Source: Leptodontidium sp. MPI-SDFR-AT-0119 (Eukaryota; Ascomycota; Leotiomycetes; Helotiales; Leptodontidiaceae). Taken from it: a stretch of DNA of 64,000 bases. The DNA is taken from positions 2,108,001 to 2,172,000 of the forward strand of contig JAHLEZ010000015.1 in the NCBI GenBank assembly GCA_020726505.1. The letters are read 5' to 3'. Numbering within the stretch: the first letter of the stretch is position 1; each line of letters opens with the position of its first letter. Below, piece by piece: positions 1 to 12,388 of the stretch. A program made the position numbers and the translations under genes. The notes beneath the pieces were generated by a model, which had not been told where the DNA came from, searched no databases, and saw nothing but the letters and a program-made list of their open reading frames with translations.

Positions 1-266
1 TGCGCATGAGCTACAACGATGTGGGGGCTACGCGGTGTAGGATCAAGGGGGCAGCATTTGCCATATTAGGGCATCGAGACTGGCGTTATGGTTATCTATG
101 TCAATCTCCGTTGGACGGGACGAAAGATACCGGTACCCGAGCTATGTTGTTGGTGGTCCTTCATAGACCACAGTCGAAGTCCGACATGGTTCTCAAGGCA
201 TGGTGACGAGCATTGGAATGGGTGGCGGGCGATTTGTGCAATACCAACAATACATTTCTACTCTGG

Positions 267-3200
267 CTAGTCAGCAACTTGGACAACTCTCCCAGCAAAA
301 CCATCAAGACCCGCTACGCCCTTCTCCCCCCTCTCTGACCCGTAGTACAGCCCATGACCTCCACCTGGCATTACCAATACTTGGGAGCCCAATTCTATCC
401 ATTCCCGACTCGTTAAGAGTTCAAATGTAACATCAACAATGCCGTCGATGCCAAATACAAATGACTCCGATTCTTGCTCCTCGACTCTGAGACTTTCGTC
501 GAGTCCAAATACGTCATCTACTTCTTCATTTTCAGTATTGACCCCTAGCTCGTTGTTTGCGTGTGGTACCACTTTGATAACTCTTGCAGCTGCTCGTATG
601 CTAGCAACATAGACAACAACTAAGCACCCAGGCGTGACTGAGTTGATGTCACTATCTTCAAAGGAAGCTGTGAATCCACTTGCAGCTTGCAAGGCATGGC
701 CACTCTCCAACATGTGTCGACTTGGAATGGCCATGATCAATCCTTTCCTCACTCGTGGTGGTGTGGGGGGATGCCGTTCGAAAGGTCCATTGGAGATTTC
801 TTCCTCGAGAATATCGAAGACTACCCCAACGGTGCCCACTTGTCCAGCCTGCAATGTGTGGACTGGCAGTCGTAGGTTTCTCAAGCTCACAATGTGGGCG
901 TTGTACCATTCTCCTTTTGTCACAGATGCTGACATAGCACTGCGAGAAGCTATCCGAGAAAGCTCGGCTGTGGAGGAGTGAGACAATGAAGAGCCAAGCT
1001 TAGGTGAAGGTCTTGCACCAGGCGGCTTCGGTGGGGAATCAATTTCATCTGATTCTGCTGGGAAGGGGCCGACTACCACTGTGTCACCAACCGAAAACGT
1101 CCCAAAACGAAGATGGCCAGCGACCACTACCCCTGCATCTTGAATTTTGTCCGTGTTGGACGCGAGTGGCTCGGGAGAAGCTGGAAACCCAAAGACATCC
1201 TCGACGTGGAAGAGACAAGCAGGTTGTTCGGGATTGAGGACCGGCCCCACCAGGTCCTGTGCAGTGGGAATAGGAGGAATGGGTAGACTTTGCAGTAATG
1301 CATGCATGGATCGGACCCCTGTGCCCCGGGCAGCGCTTGTCATGAGAATTGGAATAATCGATGTGAGATCGCCAGCTTCATTCATCTTCTTAACAAGTTC
1401 TCGAATTGGATCTTTATCGCCTAGGTAATGTCAGTACACAGCGAATGGCAACTCTGAGGGTCAGAAGTATCGTCGAAGACTTCGAGCCCGCTTGGGCTAG
1501 CTGCTTGATATAGTTACACGTAGTTTCGTCAAAGTCAACAATTACAAGATCAAGATGACATGAACATCTCAATGAAGGCACTTACTTATTTCGGGAATGA
1601 CACCAAGGTCTGCTTCTTCCACACTTTTAGACTGGTCTGGAGGGATTATGGATGGTATCCGACCAGTAGCTTTGATAATTGAAAGTATTTTCGACAGAGT
1701 CTGCCTCAAGCTCGTTTTTGAAGCCAAGTCGAGCTTTGTAATCACAACAGCGAGGGGACGGTCGAGTTTCAGGCACAACTCCAAATGCGCCTTACCTAGG
1801 TCAACACCAAAACCGGCTGTCGAGGTTTCGTGAGAGGAGACCCTTCCACCAGTTCCAACCTCGCCATCATCGGCGCCTATGCAGAGGATAGTCCAGTGAG
1901 GTGCCCATCCGACCAGACCTCTAACGATAGTTCTTCGGTATCGCCAGTGCCCCGCCGAGTCCGAAACAAATACTAGGCGACCATTCCTTGATGAAAAATG
2001 TATATCAGTCCTGTGACACGGATTTCAGAGTCAGCATGCCAAATTTGAGAATTTTGGGAGTAGTGTTTACAGCATGTGTGAAGTCTCAGGAGCAGATTTC
2101 GCAAGCTATACCATAATGGCGAATCGTTTGCTCTGAAATATTTTCTTACCAGGAGGTCACATTTCCTGAAGCGTAGTTTATCACATCCCGTCCTTGGTAA
2201 CCGATGAGTTCCTGGGCAACAGAACTTGTCACGCCCGAGGCTATTTCGTGTCGATGCTTGAGAAGACTAAGTCTGCTCTTTCCCCTACCGTTATCCAGTG
2301 TCGCGGTGGATAAGGTACCGAGAAGACTTGATTTTCCAGAAGTTGTAGGCCCAGTAAGGGTTATCCTCAGCTGTTCCGTGTCGTCACGGTCCGTTTCGGG
2401 AATCAGACTTGCTTTGTTGTTGATCTGTTCGAGAGGCGGAGTCTCGGGCCGATTGATCGTAGCATCATTTGACTCGTGATCCTGGCTCCTTCCTCTCGGG
2501 CCTAGATTTGGGGATACAAGAGCCTCAGCAACCCAAAGTTGCGCCTCGTGTCGAAGAATTTCGTTCCTGTTATCGAATTTCAGTGGCCGCCCGTTTTTCT
2601 CTTGGTCTTGTTGCAGTGTATCTTGCGATGCAGAAGTAGGAGGAGGGTCCTGCCATTCGCATTCACCAACGACAACCATTCTGACGACTTCAACATTGCA
2701 ACCCAGACTTGCAGCCATGGCTCTCAGATTCGTTAAGCTCTCATTCATCTCATCCTCTGTCAAACCTACGAACGTCCCATCATCAGAAACACCTATCTCG
2801 TATAGAGCCCCACGACTTTGTTCTAGTCCAGAAAGAAGCTTGGCTGGCTTTGATGGAGTCTCTAGACTATCTGTTGCATCTGGAAGCTTAGGAAGGACGA
2901 GCTCGCTTGTGGAGACATCATGATACGGGGATGATTGTTGCAAACGCCATAGAAGTTGAGTGGTTAGTTGCTCAAAGCGAATTTGCCGCGATTGGATTGA
3001 CGGTCCAAGAACTGTACCCGAGTCGTTTGATGCCAGCTGATGAGAAGTGTGATGTTTGCGGTAGGATCCAGACGTAAGGGACCCCGTGGAAGATCTGCTG
3101 TCTGGGAAAACATCAGTGTAAAGAACGTAGAGGGTCGGGTGTGGTGTTTAGCCCTTAGCAAGCAACAGATGGACCAATCAAGAGTAACAGTGAAAAGAAA

Positions 3201-3446
3201 TGCGCGCATACAGTTCCGCCTCGGCCTAAGTAAAAGGTGGAGTTTATACTCGGTGGGTCCATCTTGAGGCTCTGCTTCGAGTCGCGTAACGCCGTGGTCC
3301 ACCAGCCGTGCCGAAGATGGGGATACAACGGTGGCCAGTCCTTGATCCGTCGGCTGAGGTGTTGAAGGTTTTGGGGTATCCGTTGGGGTCAGCCATGGAG
3401 ACGATACCCGAGAGGGCTCCGTTTCATAAGTGAAGATACTGGCCAT
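267..3446 (-). CDS. GTPBP1/GTPBP2-type translational GTPase, four exons
   Basis: Exons read on the minus strand: 3446-3212, 3101-2150, 2010-1586 and 1420-267. They join in frame to give about 921 residues. The start at 3446 (MASIFTYE) is preferred over an upstream in-frame ATG at 3509 because the protein then begins like fungal homologues as I know them. The G domain shows G1 GPTTSGKSS (about 329-337), G3 DSAGH (about 413-417) and G4 TKLD (about 487-490). The stretch just after G1 (LDNGRGKSRLSLLKHRHE) is a hallmark of the GTPBP1/2 branch of the EF-Tu/eEF1A superfamily. The C-terminal third carries beta-barrel (EF-Tu domain II/III-like) sequence. The family is linked to ribosome rescue and mRNA surveillance in animals; the role in this fungus is inferred. 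The residues 80-320 are low-complexity and variable. Divergent from sec9. Confidence 0.88.
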
Positions 3447-4270
3447 TCTGCAATATGATGCACGGCAAGTGGAAGTGTGACTAGTTCGGTGATACCGAGG
3501 CAGGGTCACAGAAGGCTGTTCCGTTTCTTCACTCTTTCTTTCAGATTGCTTTCCTGGAATGCCGCCTGTTGTCTGTTGTTACTTTTGCATATAACTTTAA
3601 AGACCGTGTGTTGGTATGGGCGTGGTGTTTCCGGAAAAGCCGAGACAACTGTAGAAGCATTTTGAGGACTGGTGACGGTGTGAAGATGGGTGTGGATGGT
3701 TTGGGCTGGCCAGCGATTGATTACAGACTTATGCCAGTTGTCGGGAAGACATTGTAATTGAGGTTTTTTTTTGTTGATGGCTGAGAAATCTTGGAATTTG
3801 CGTTGTGGCTATGGAGGAACGAAAGGAAGAGGTCCGAATAGGGGGTATTGATGTTATATTTGCGATTCGCGATGATGATGTTGCAGAGGCAGGTCAGTGA
3901 CGACGGGACAGTCATCTGGCAAGAGTTGACTCAACTGGCCGATTGGTGGATAGGCGCGATGGGAAGTGTCTCCCCCCTCGGCTCGGGCGGTGTCTAAATT
4001 TGGGCACGGAATAACATTATCCCCTGCAGCACTGAAACTCGTCAACGTTGCCTCCGACAGCCCTGTTACAACTTCAACAAAGCAATCTACTCCACCCCGC
4101 AAGACATATTTCCTGCCTCTTTCCATAAACTTTTCGACGTCACACGATCTACTGTTTGCCTTTGCACTTTCTATCTCAACCTTCGAACTACTTCTCCCCT
4201 CTCCTGTACCTCGCTCAGCGCCATACTAGAATCTCGCAGCCTGGCCACTTCACGGCACTCATAACACAAC
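3447..4270. promoter_or_regulatory. Divergent promoter region between the GTPBP gene and sec9
   Basis: 824 bp separate the two divergent start codons. No convincing gene lies here. The sec9 side is pyrimidine-rich from about 4020 to 4260, as is usual upstream of fungal starts. An ACGTCA core, the half site of CRE/bZIP factors, lies at about 4137-4142. Function is inferred from position only. Confidence 0.45.
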
Positions 4271-5672
4271 ATGAAGAAGTTCGGCTTCGGGAAGAAGGGG
4301 GGCGATGGAGATGAGGACTCGAGTCGCTCTGCTCTCTTTGGCAGCAGATCCTCAAAGAACTCTTCTCCTGCCCCTGCAGCCTCCAATCCATACGCTCAAC
4401 CACCACAAACCGCCGATCCATATGCTCAGGACAATAACAAGTATGCAAATATGGGACCTGTAGGGCCATCGGGGGCGTCTCCATACCAGCAAGCAAGACA
4501 AAACTACGGTCTACCTAGCGGTCCTGGGGCTGCTCGTGGTGGACCTCCTCCTGCCGTCAATCGCGGCCCGTCACCAAGCGCTGGCGGATATGGAGCTGAA
4601 AGGTACGGAAGTGGGGGTGGTTATGGCTCCAATCGGTATGAAGGGGCACCCAGCTATGGTTCAGGCGGTGATACGGCATCGAAATATGGCCCTGGTGGCT
4701 ATGGCGGTCTTGGAAGAACCAACAGCAATGATACTACGACGACAGAAGACAACCGAGACGCCCTCTTCGGCGGAGCTAAAGATCGATATGCTCAGAGGAC
4801 TGTCCCGCCGCCAAGTAATGGACGACCTGGAGGTGGTTACACAGCAGAGTCTGGCACCTCCAGTCAAGGGGGCGGCTATGGTGCCTATGGCGAAGAGAGA
4901 CAACTCACGGCCGAAGAGGAGGAGGAGGAAGATGTTGCGGCGACCAAGCAGCAGATCCGATTCATGAAGCAGGAAGACGTTTCATCCACCCGCAATGCTT
5001 TGCGTATCGCTGCTCAAGCAGAAGAAACTGGACGGGCGACCTTGGCCAGGCTTGGTGCTCAGGGCGAACGCATCCACAATACCGAAAAGAACCTAGACCT
5101 AGCTGCCAATCATAATCGTATTGCGGAAGAAAAAGCGAAGGAATTGAAAACCCTCAACAAGAGCATGTTTGCTGTTCATGTTTCCAATCCATTCACAGCT
5201 TCCTCGCGCCGTGCTACACGGGACCAAGAGATCATCGAGAAGCATCGCCAGGAACGCGAGGAGCGGGACGCTACTCGAGCAGCCGCATTTGGAACACAGC
5301 AGCGAATGGAGCGAGCATTCAAAGAACTTCAACCTGGAGATGTTGGTTATCGCGCTCCTCAGACCAAAGCTAGCCTTGCGGAACGGTCGAAGTACCAGTT
5401 CGAAGCTGACTCTGAAGATGATGAAATGGAGAACGAGATCGACAGTAATTTAGACGCATTGGGACATGCAGCTGGCAGACTGAATGCGTTGGCACGAGCT
5501 ACAGGGAAAGAGGTTGATGAACAGAACAAGCATATCGATGTGATTATTCAAAAGGTTAGTCGCCTGGGTTATTCCCGTTCATCATTAAATGCACTGCTAA
5601 CCCAACCTACAGAGCGATCGTGTGGACGACCAGATTGCCATGAACAGGGCGAGATTGGAGCGAATCCATTGA
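4271..5672 (+). CDS. sec9: Plasma-membrane t-SNARE Sec9 (SNAP-25 family)
   Basis: Two exons, 4271-5554 and 5613-5672, separated by a 58-nt intron with a GCTAAC branch site; 447 residues. Without splicing the frame runs into unrelated sequence. With splicing it ends in the conserved Sec9 tail (SDRVDDQIAMNRARLERIH). The N-terminal half (about 1-210) is Gly/Ser/Tyr/Pro-rich and disordered, as in fungal Sec9. The first SNARE helix (Qb) lies at about 215-285 and the second (Qc) at about 390-447, with heptad hydrophobics and a layer Gln in each. Sec9 pairs with Sso-type syntaxin and Snc synaptobrevin to fuse secretory vesicles at the plasma membrane (family knowledge). No membrane anchor is present, as expected. 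Confidence 0.93.
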
Positions 5673-6430
5673 GTTGTTTTGGTAGCGCAGTTTGACGTTT
5701 GATTGTGCATTATTGTACTGGATTTATAGATATGAGAAAGCAGCTAAACTTCAGCTGCCACATTGCTCTTGTCAACTCCTGGCGGTGTATGTGCAGTTAT
5801 GATTGTCTTGACCACCGGGCTTCCTCACTCACCACACATGTTCCCTACCTAGCTAGGTACACAGTTTAACGCAATGGCTTCCAACATCCAGGCAGATCAA
5901 GCATGAAGTATCATGTTGCATCTAGGCGGCTACTTGCCCGAAGTAGAGTGGGGATTCTTTCTCGGGGTAAGTCAGTCATAGATTCATATCCAGCGTCTCC
6001 TCGAGCCAGCAGTGTTAGTATCTTCAGTCAGGCCATCAAACTTTGTTTATAATAATGGCCTCCAGCCCTCTTCAAGTTAGTAGGTAAAGTATTGCAATTC
6101 CGACTGGTTTGGACGCATCACGAGCGACATGATTGGCTGTCCTGCCCCCTCCTGCTCTACGTTTCGATATGATTTGCTTTGATTTGCTTTCCAAGTCCTT
6201 TGCTTTGACAAACCACAGGAGCGGCCTTATCTCTCTCAAAGGGCTTATCAGCGCCACCAAAGTCACGCTTTTGACCTGCTAGAGTTCACCCTGCAAAATG
6301 CGACTTATGGATGGCGGCACACCACATCCCATGCGTAACGTGGTTTCTCCTTGTCTGCAGTGCTTGTCCTTCCACCTTGTCTCTTGCTTGCTTGTTGTTA
6401 TCCGTCCGTACTTGCTTGCCCCGACTCTTG
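5673..6430 (+). other. Intergenic: sec9 3' flank and yvc1 promoter
   Basis: 758 bp without a supportable gene. Pyrimidine-rich patches lie at about 6340-6430, directly before the yvc1 start. A frame opening at 6311 runs into yvc1 exon 1, but the extra N-terminal residues look like non-coding sequence. Confidence 0.5.
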
Positions 6431-9258
6431 ATGGCCCCTCAACCTCAAACCCAGTCTGGGTCCTTCAGCCGTATGGCTCGGCAGCAGCTTCGGCGCCAAG
6501 AGTCCGCTCGTCTGTTGCCAACCCTGGCTGACCCTGAACAGGTCGATCACGATGGATGTTTTCCACCACACCGTGCTCAAGATATTGATCCTCTAGACCC
6601 GCATGCAGACTTGCCTGTGTATGCCACTATCCATAAGTAGGTAGATGCCGGCGGAAGCGTGCATGGTTGGTGCGTTCCTGTGTGTGATCTGACTGGTATG
6701 CAGGATACGGAAAGATGTCATCGCTGCTATTGGTATAAACGCCTCCATATACATGGTATTGAAGCATGCTGATACCTCAGACAAGATGACCCGTATAGCA
6801 TCGAGCAGCTTCGAGACCCCCGCATGAACTTGACAGTTGTGCGACCACTTGTGGACAAATACTATGCACTGAACGATGTCTCTGTGGGTAAGTTGTGATG
6901 GCCTTACTCTTGTCAACTTAGCACTTCCTCCGAGCCACATTGGCCCACTGTATGCGGATTCCTAGGGCATTCCATGGCTCTATAGGTCGATTATGCAACC
7001 AAGAACAGTTGTTGCACCTTCTTCTTTCTCGACGTAGAATATCTAGAGGCGATCTAGTCATCTTTCAGTGTCACTCGCGGAGCTAGCCAGACACTCACTT
7101 GGCTTTGTACTAGGCTAACCTGCACCTGAAAGTTTACTGCCTCCTAGTCAATAGGACTCATTTTCAGAGGGAGCAACTGACACAAGGACATCAACAAAGC
7201 GTGTGCAGTACTAGGGCCTTGTTCTGCGAGCTTCTCGCCAATCGAATTCTGAGGCGATTTCACGAAGATAACACCGGTGCCCAAGGCCTGTTGCTACTTT
7301 CTCAGATTCTCGTTGGGGGCTTCGATCCCTTCCAGGGTGCTCCTCCGGATGTTCTAGCCGAAAACAGTCAGTTTTCATGGACGATCCAGACGAGAACCGG
7401 GCATAGACGAAAACTACCTGCCCTTGAAATTGCTATCATCTCAGAGAGTAAAATATTTCTCAGCTCCTCGGCTTGCCAGATGGTCGTTGCAGCGATATAT
7501 GAAGGTCGGGTGATTTACACGCCGACGTCATTCATCGATATATTGCCCGACCACTACAAACACAAACCTATCTCCTTATACAATCCTCGCAAAGCTCCCA
7601 TTTTCAACCAATATCGGCTCATTGTGCCCAGAACAAGAAATGTTCTAGAAGTTGCCCAATTCGTTGTGCTTCTGGTCCTGTTTCTGCTAGTCATGGTAGA
7701 TCGCGATCCGAGCACATTTGGAGGCATGGAGCTGTCGTTTATCATCTACACGCTTGGCTGGGTTCTCGACCAGTTTGTAAGTAACTCTTGCCGTTCCATC
7801 CCATCCGTGTCAAACACTCTCAATAAGAATTATGAGGCTCTCAAGATTTGCTGGGGTGTCAACAGCTAACAGGATGCCAGGCAAGTATACTTGAGCATGG
7901 TACGTGGAGCTATAATTTAAAGATGACTTGAAAGTTTATAGTGGTGCAGGATGGCATGTTTATACTCAGAATCTCTGGTCTTTCCTGGATGTTACCTTTT
8001 CGACAATATTTGGCATATACTTGGTTCTTCGCATACACGGATGGCGAACTGGCAAGATTGAACTGGCACAACAGGCAATGGATGTCCTGGCAATGGGAGC
8101 ACCAGTTCTGATACCCAGGCTCGCTTTTAACCTCATGTCAGAGAACATGCTCTTCGTCTCTCTCCGAGCAATGATGAGGGACTTCACTGTCCTGACGGGT
8201 CTGGCATGCGTAGGTGGCTTTGACCCCACACAATGTCGATATCTCTGACTCGTGGACTACAGTGGTGCTTTGCTGGATTTCTCCTCTCTATGACTTGGTT
8301 GAGTAATGGTGGGCACGAACCAATCACCATATCAAAATGGATGTTATGGGTCTGGTTCGGGCTTGATGGAACCGGAATCCAGAGATCGGTCGACTTCCAC
8401 TGGCTGCTTGGGCCAATTCTCATGGTGGCTTTCGCCTTCCTGGGCAATACACTTTTCCTTACGATTCTTGTTTCCATGCTCAGTACAACGTTTTCAACAA
8501 TCGTTTCCAACGCCACTGCGGAAATCCAGTTTCGACGAGCAGTACTGACTCTTGAAGGCGTCAAATCAGACGCAATTTTCGCCTACCAGCCGCCCTTCAA
8601 CATCCTTGCATTGGTTCTCCTCACACCGCTCACATATGTTCTTACACCTAGATGGTTTCACAAGGTCAATGTAGCAGCGGTTCGGACTCTGAACGCACCA
8701 CTACTCCTCATAATTGGTATTATTGAGCGGCGCTCCCTGTGGAAAGGACATAAGAGTGGCCACGAAGCGGGACTGTCACGGACCAAGAGTCGAGCAAATC
8801 TTTGGGACTTCTCGAGGGGATTCTCTGTCCACGGGGACATACAGGCAGTCTTTGACGTAGACCCTCCGGAATCAATACAAGGCGAAGCGCTGAACGAAAG
8901 CGACCCGGATAACGATGTTTTTGAGGAGGCCTTTGTAAGAGAATTCGGGCACGAGGCGATGGCAAAGAAAAGTAGAAGAGGGACCGGGAAGGGTAGGAGG
9001 GACTCGGTAGCGCCGTTCGGGATGTTTAGTGGTGGTGCGAGGGATATACTGAGCGAAGAAAGTGAAGATGGCGAGAGCAGTGTCACAAAGTCGAGGCTAG
9101 CCAAGTTGGAGAAGACGACTGTCAGGATCGAGCAGATGCTGGAAAGGCTTTGCGAAGAACTCGATAATACTGGCTCTGTAACTAACGCCGCCGATGCCAA
9201 GGATACCAGTGCTATGTTTGATCTGGACAGAAGCGGTACGTCAGAGATAGATGACTAA
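6431..9258 (+). CDS. yvc1: Yvc1-type vacuolar TRP (TRPY) cation channel, seven exons
   Basis: Exons: 6431-6636, 6704-6732 (29 nt), 6786-6887, 7133-7776, 7881-7899 (19 nt), 7950-8209 and 8263-9258. All phases agree and give 751 residues. The cytosolic N-terminal region includes a conserved stretch around DDPYSIEQLRDPRMN. Hydrophobic segments lie at about 284-300, 311-327, 340-362, 376-398, 421-434 and 473-500. The pore-side motif WFGLDGTGIQRS lies at about 451-462. The acidic C-terminal tail ends in a coiled coil (about 697-720). Yvc1 releases Ca2+ from the vacuole on stretch or osmotic shock (yeast knowledge). The start at 6431 is chosen because the frame upstream is not protein-like. The short exons are supported by phase and by continuity of conserved sequence, not by transcripts. 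Confidence 0.88.
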
Positions 9259-9673
9259 ATTGCTGGAATTGAGATAATAAGCCCGATCATTGGCTTTTAT
9301 TTTTATTTTCGCATTTATGCTACACTGGCAGGTAACTTACGTCTGTATGCACAAGGGGCGGCTACATTCATCTCCTGTAAAGCGAAAACTAGCACCCAAC
9401 CTCCTTCTACGGCTATAAACCAGAACCGTGTAAGGTGGCAAAATCGTGAAAGGATAAGCCCCTAGAAAATAACTGGGGTGTAAGGAGGCCTTGATTCAAC
9501 TTTCAAAGTGAACTGCTAGAGTATCTAATATAATAACTCACTTTGCGGGTGACGAATTTGGGCCGCCTCGCACCAGTACCTGCCTCTGATAACTCCACTC
9601 AATATAAACAGCTGGGGTATCTCAATCAAATGAAAGTCCTCCTCCCCGAGGAAGAATCCATATACTTCCAACC
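9259..9673. other. Convergent 3' flanks of yvc1 and the DEAH helicase gene
   Basis: 415 bp between two stop codons facing each other. It contains AT-rich stretches near 9290-9310 and 9520-9540 that could hold poly(A) signals. No gene is seen. Confidence 0.5.
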
Positions 9674-12388
9674 CTAGACCGAAAGTGCCTCTTCGATCCA
9701 GTTAGCTTGGACAGGACTCACTTTCTTCGCATAGTTCTTTGCAGTGAAGACGTGCTCAAGGAACATAATTGCCTCGGATTTCTTCTGCCCAAATAACACA
9801 CTCGATGGATGAATGGCAATCGGGTTCCTTCCAACAGTCATAATGTAGCTCCCATCTGGAGCCGAAAGAGCTGTCTTGGCAGCAAATGCCGTCAGGAATG
9901 TCTTGAGCAGAATAGCTACACGTTCGGGTGGGAGCGCCTCATAGGGCACTGAATTTGCAGGTTGGACTTCCTTTAGAAGCTTCTGTTGACAACAAATCTG
10001 GCGGAGCTGTTGGCGAATTTGCATCGCCATTTTCATGGCCCGCGGGGCAATTAGTCGTTGTTTGCACCATTCAAGGCGATCGGCATTGGCTACAGTGGCG
10101 TACTTTCCCATGACCGCGAGGAGGGTGACGATATCACCGTCTGACGACAGTAGGTCCTTGCGCGCCTCAGCAACATTCTCTTGGTCATCCTCGGACTTGG
10201 GCTGGTTGAAAATCTCGGAGTCTGTCGTGAGGCATGATATGACATCAATGACTTCCAGTAGAACGTCGGCTTTGGGCTCAGCGGCTGCAATCAGAACGCG
10301 CCCAAAAGTGGCAGGGAGAGGAAAGGTGGCCATTTTCCCCCCGACAGATGTGATTTTGCCTTCATCGTCAACCGCTCCCATCAAGTGAAGCTGCTTCAGG
10401 GCGTTTTGAACCGCCATGATATCAGGCGAGTCCATCAATGGAAAGTCCGCAACATTTCCAATTCCACGGGCCTTCATTTTGAGAACGGCCTCCACTACAT
10501 CACTGCGCAGAATCTCTGGGAGTTCATCCTGGTCAAGCTTAAGATAGTCCTCTTCGGTGTAGATCCTGAAACACTTCCCTTTCGCCTCTCGACCAGCTCG
10601 TCCTGCTCGTTGAATGGCCGAGACTCTGGAGATTGGTTTGGCCAAGAGCGACTCCATTCCTAGACGAGGCCGGTATTGTTTAACCTTGGACTTGCCACAA
10701 TCCACGACAAAACGGACACCGGACACTGTTACGGATGTCTCTGCAATATTTGTAGCAAGTACAACTTTGCGTGTGAATTTTTCCTTCACCTTTTCGAATG
10801 CCTCCTGCTGGGCTGCAGCTGGTAAAGCGCCATAGAGCGGCATGATCTTCATCCGAGGTAGAGTTTTGACGATTTTCTCTGCATAATCCCCAAGTGCACT
10901 TCGCAACGACTCGATCTCATCTTGGCCTGTGAGAAAGACGAGAATGTCTCCGGGCAAGGGCTCCGTTACGTGCAATTGGAGGACTGTCTGTAGAATCGTA
11001 TGCAGATAATCTTGCGATGGTTTAACCTCGTACATGATTTCCACTTCGTGTTGTCTTCCGCGGACGTATTCGACAGCAACTCCGTTGCTTTCAGAGTTCA
11101 AATGTGCCAGGGATGGTTTTGGCTCGATGCTGCTAACGGGTGGCAATGAATTTCTAGGCGCTTTCTTGGTATTTACAGCGTTCCGGCCACGGGGCTGCAT
11201 AAATGCATCCCCTTTGCCGCTGTCCTTGTCCGAGTCGCTGAATCCATCCCACGAGGAAGACGATTCTTTCGATAGATCGGACCTGAAGTCCTCATCAACT
11301 TCGTCTTCTAACATGTGGGGTGCAAGAACTCTGCCATGGTTTTGACCCGGCTTGTATCGGTTTGTAGCTGTTGGTCTTGCAAAGAAGGCTTCAATTCCTC
11401 CTAAATCGAGAGTCGCACTCATAATAACGACTTTCAGTGGGATACCTCCGCGGCCACTCTTGTCGCCATGAACCAGTTTCCTGAGAAAGCCAGCAATGAG
11501 GTCCACATCAATGCTCCTCTCGTGGATCTCGTCGACAATGACCGCACTGTATTTCCGGAGATTGGGGTCGTGTAACATCTCTTGCAGCAGCATGCCCTCG
11601 GTCATGAACTTTATTCTTGTTCCAGTTGGTATAAATGCATCAAATCGGACAGCATATCCAACCTCCCCTACTTCTCCTGTGAACGGAGATCCCATCTCGC
11701 TAGCAACGCGCCGTGCCAGTGTCGTAGCAGCTACTCGCCGGGGCTGTGTGATCGCTATCACCCCCCCGATGGACAACCCTTCTGTCTTTCCTTCAACAGT
11801 TTTGACCTGTACTGTTTGTTTTTTACACCAGGGTTCGGTACACAAAAACTGCGGCACCTGGGTACTCTTTCCGGAACCAGTCTCTCCGTTGATGAGCAGA
11901 ACGTCGTTATGCCGCAGAGCGAATCGAATATCCGGCTTCTTGGGCCATATAGGCAGGAGTTTGCGGGTCTTTTCGAGTTGTTGGGCTAGGCGCTGAAGTT
12001 TCTGACGGTCCCACTGCTCGTTTCTAGAAGTATTGGACTTTATATCATGGCGATTGGAAATACCGCTTGAGAGACCATTGGTGAAATGGGCCTTTCTAAG
12101 AGCCCCGTTTTCACTGTCCGGCCTGATCGCCTCATTGGCATACTTTCTTCGAATAGTATTTGCGCGACCTGTGCTGTTATTCTGAGTAGCACTGGACTTT
12201 GCTTCCTGATGCTCTCTATCTGGCTTGGACTGATATGCCGTCTTTGGACTTCCATCGCGCATGCGTTTGACTCCATTCTTGAGAGACGTTTGCTTCGACC
12301 TTGGGGAATCGACAGTTGGGCGGCTCGCATCTGATTGCGATCGACTCTCTGTACTGTCCCCAAACTTGACATGGACTTTCTCGGGCAT
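9674..12388 (-). CDS. dhr2: DEAH-box RNA helicase, Dhr2-like (ribosome biogenesis)
   Basis: Single uninterrupted frame of 904 residues. Helicase motifs in order: I GETGSGKST (168-176), Ia TQPRR (214-218), II DEIH (286-289), III SAT (324-326), V ATNIAETSVTV (about 545-555) and VI QRAGRAGR (593-600), followed by the HA2 and OB-fold regions of the DEAH/RHA group. Motif II reads DEIH instead of DEAH. About 100 residues of acidic, Ser-rich sequence are inserted between motifs III and IV (about 345-445). The N-terminal 140 residues are basic and disordered. The C-terminal end resembles yeast Dhr2, a nucleolar helicase for 18S rRNA processing, more than the splicing helicases Prp2/16/22/43. The Dhr2 assignment is from pattern memory, the helicase call is secure. 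Confidence 0.85.
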   Translation of the reverse strand: MPEKVHVKFGDSTESRSQSDASRPTVDSPRSKQTSLKNGVKRMRDGSPKTAYQSKPDREHQEAKSSATQNNSTGRANTIRRKYANEAIRPDSENGALRKAHFTNGLSSGISNRHDIKSNTSRNEQWDRQKLQRLAQQLEKTRKLLPIWPKKPDIRFALRHNDVLLINGETGSGKSTQVPQFLCTEPWCKKQTVQVKTVEGKTEGLSIGGVIAITQPRRVAATTLARRVASEMGSPFTGEVGEVGYAVRFDAFIPTGTRIKFMTEGMLLQEMLHDPNLRKYSAVIVDEIHERSIDVDLIAGFLRKLVHGDKSGRGGIPLKVVIMSATLDLGGIEAFFARPTATNRYKPGQNHGRVLAPHMLEDEVDEDFRSDLSKESSSSWDGFSDSDKDSGKGDAFMQPRGRNAVNTKKAPRNSLPPVSSIEPKPSLAHLNSESNGVAVEYVRGRQHEVEIMYEVKPSQDYLHTILQTVLQLHVTEPLPGDILVFLTGQDEIESLRSALGDYAEKIVKTLPRMKIMPLYGALPAAAQQEAFEKVKEKFTRKVVLATNIAETSVTVSGVRFVVDCGKSKVKQYRPRLGMESLLAKPISRVSAIQRAGRAGREAKGKCFRIYTEEDYLKLDQDELPEILRSDVVEAVLKMKARGIGNVADFPLMDSPDIMAVQNALKQLHLMGAVDDEGKITSVGGKMATFPLPATFGRVLIAAAEPKADVLLEVIDVISCLTTDSEIFNQPKSEDDQENVAEARKDLLSSDGDIVTLLAVMGKYATVANADRLEWCKQRLIAPRAMKMAMQIRQQLRQICCQQKLLKEVQPANSVPYEALPPERVAILLKTFLTAFAAKTALSAPDGSYIMTVGRNPIAIHPSSVLFGQKKSEAIMFLEHVFTAKNYAKKVSPVQANWIEEALSV

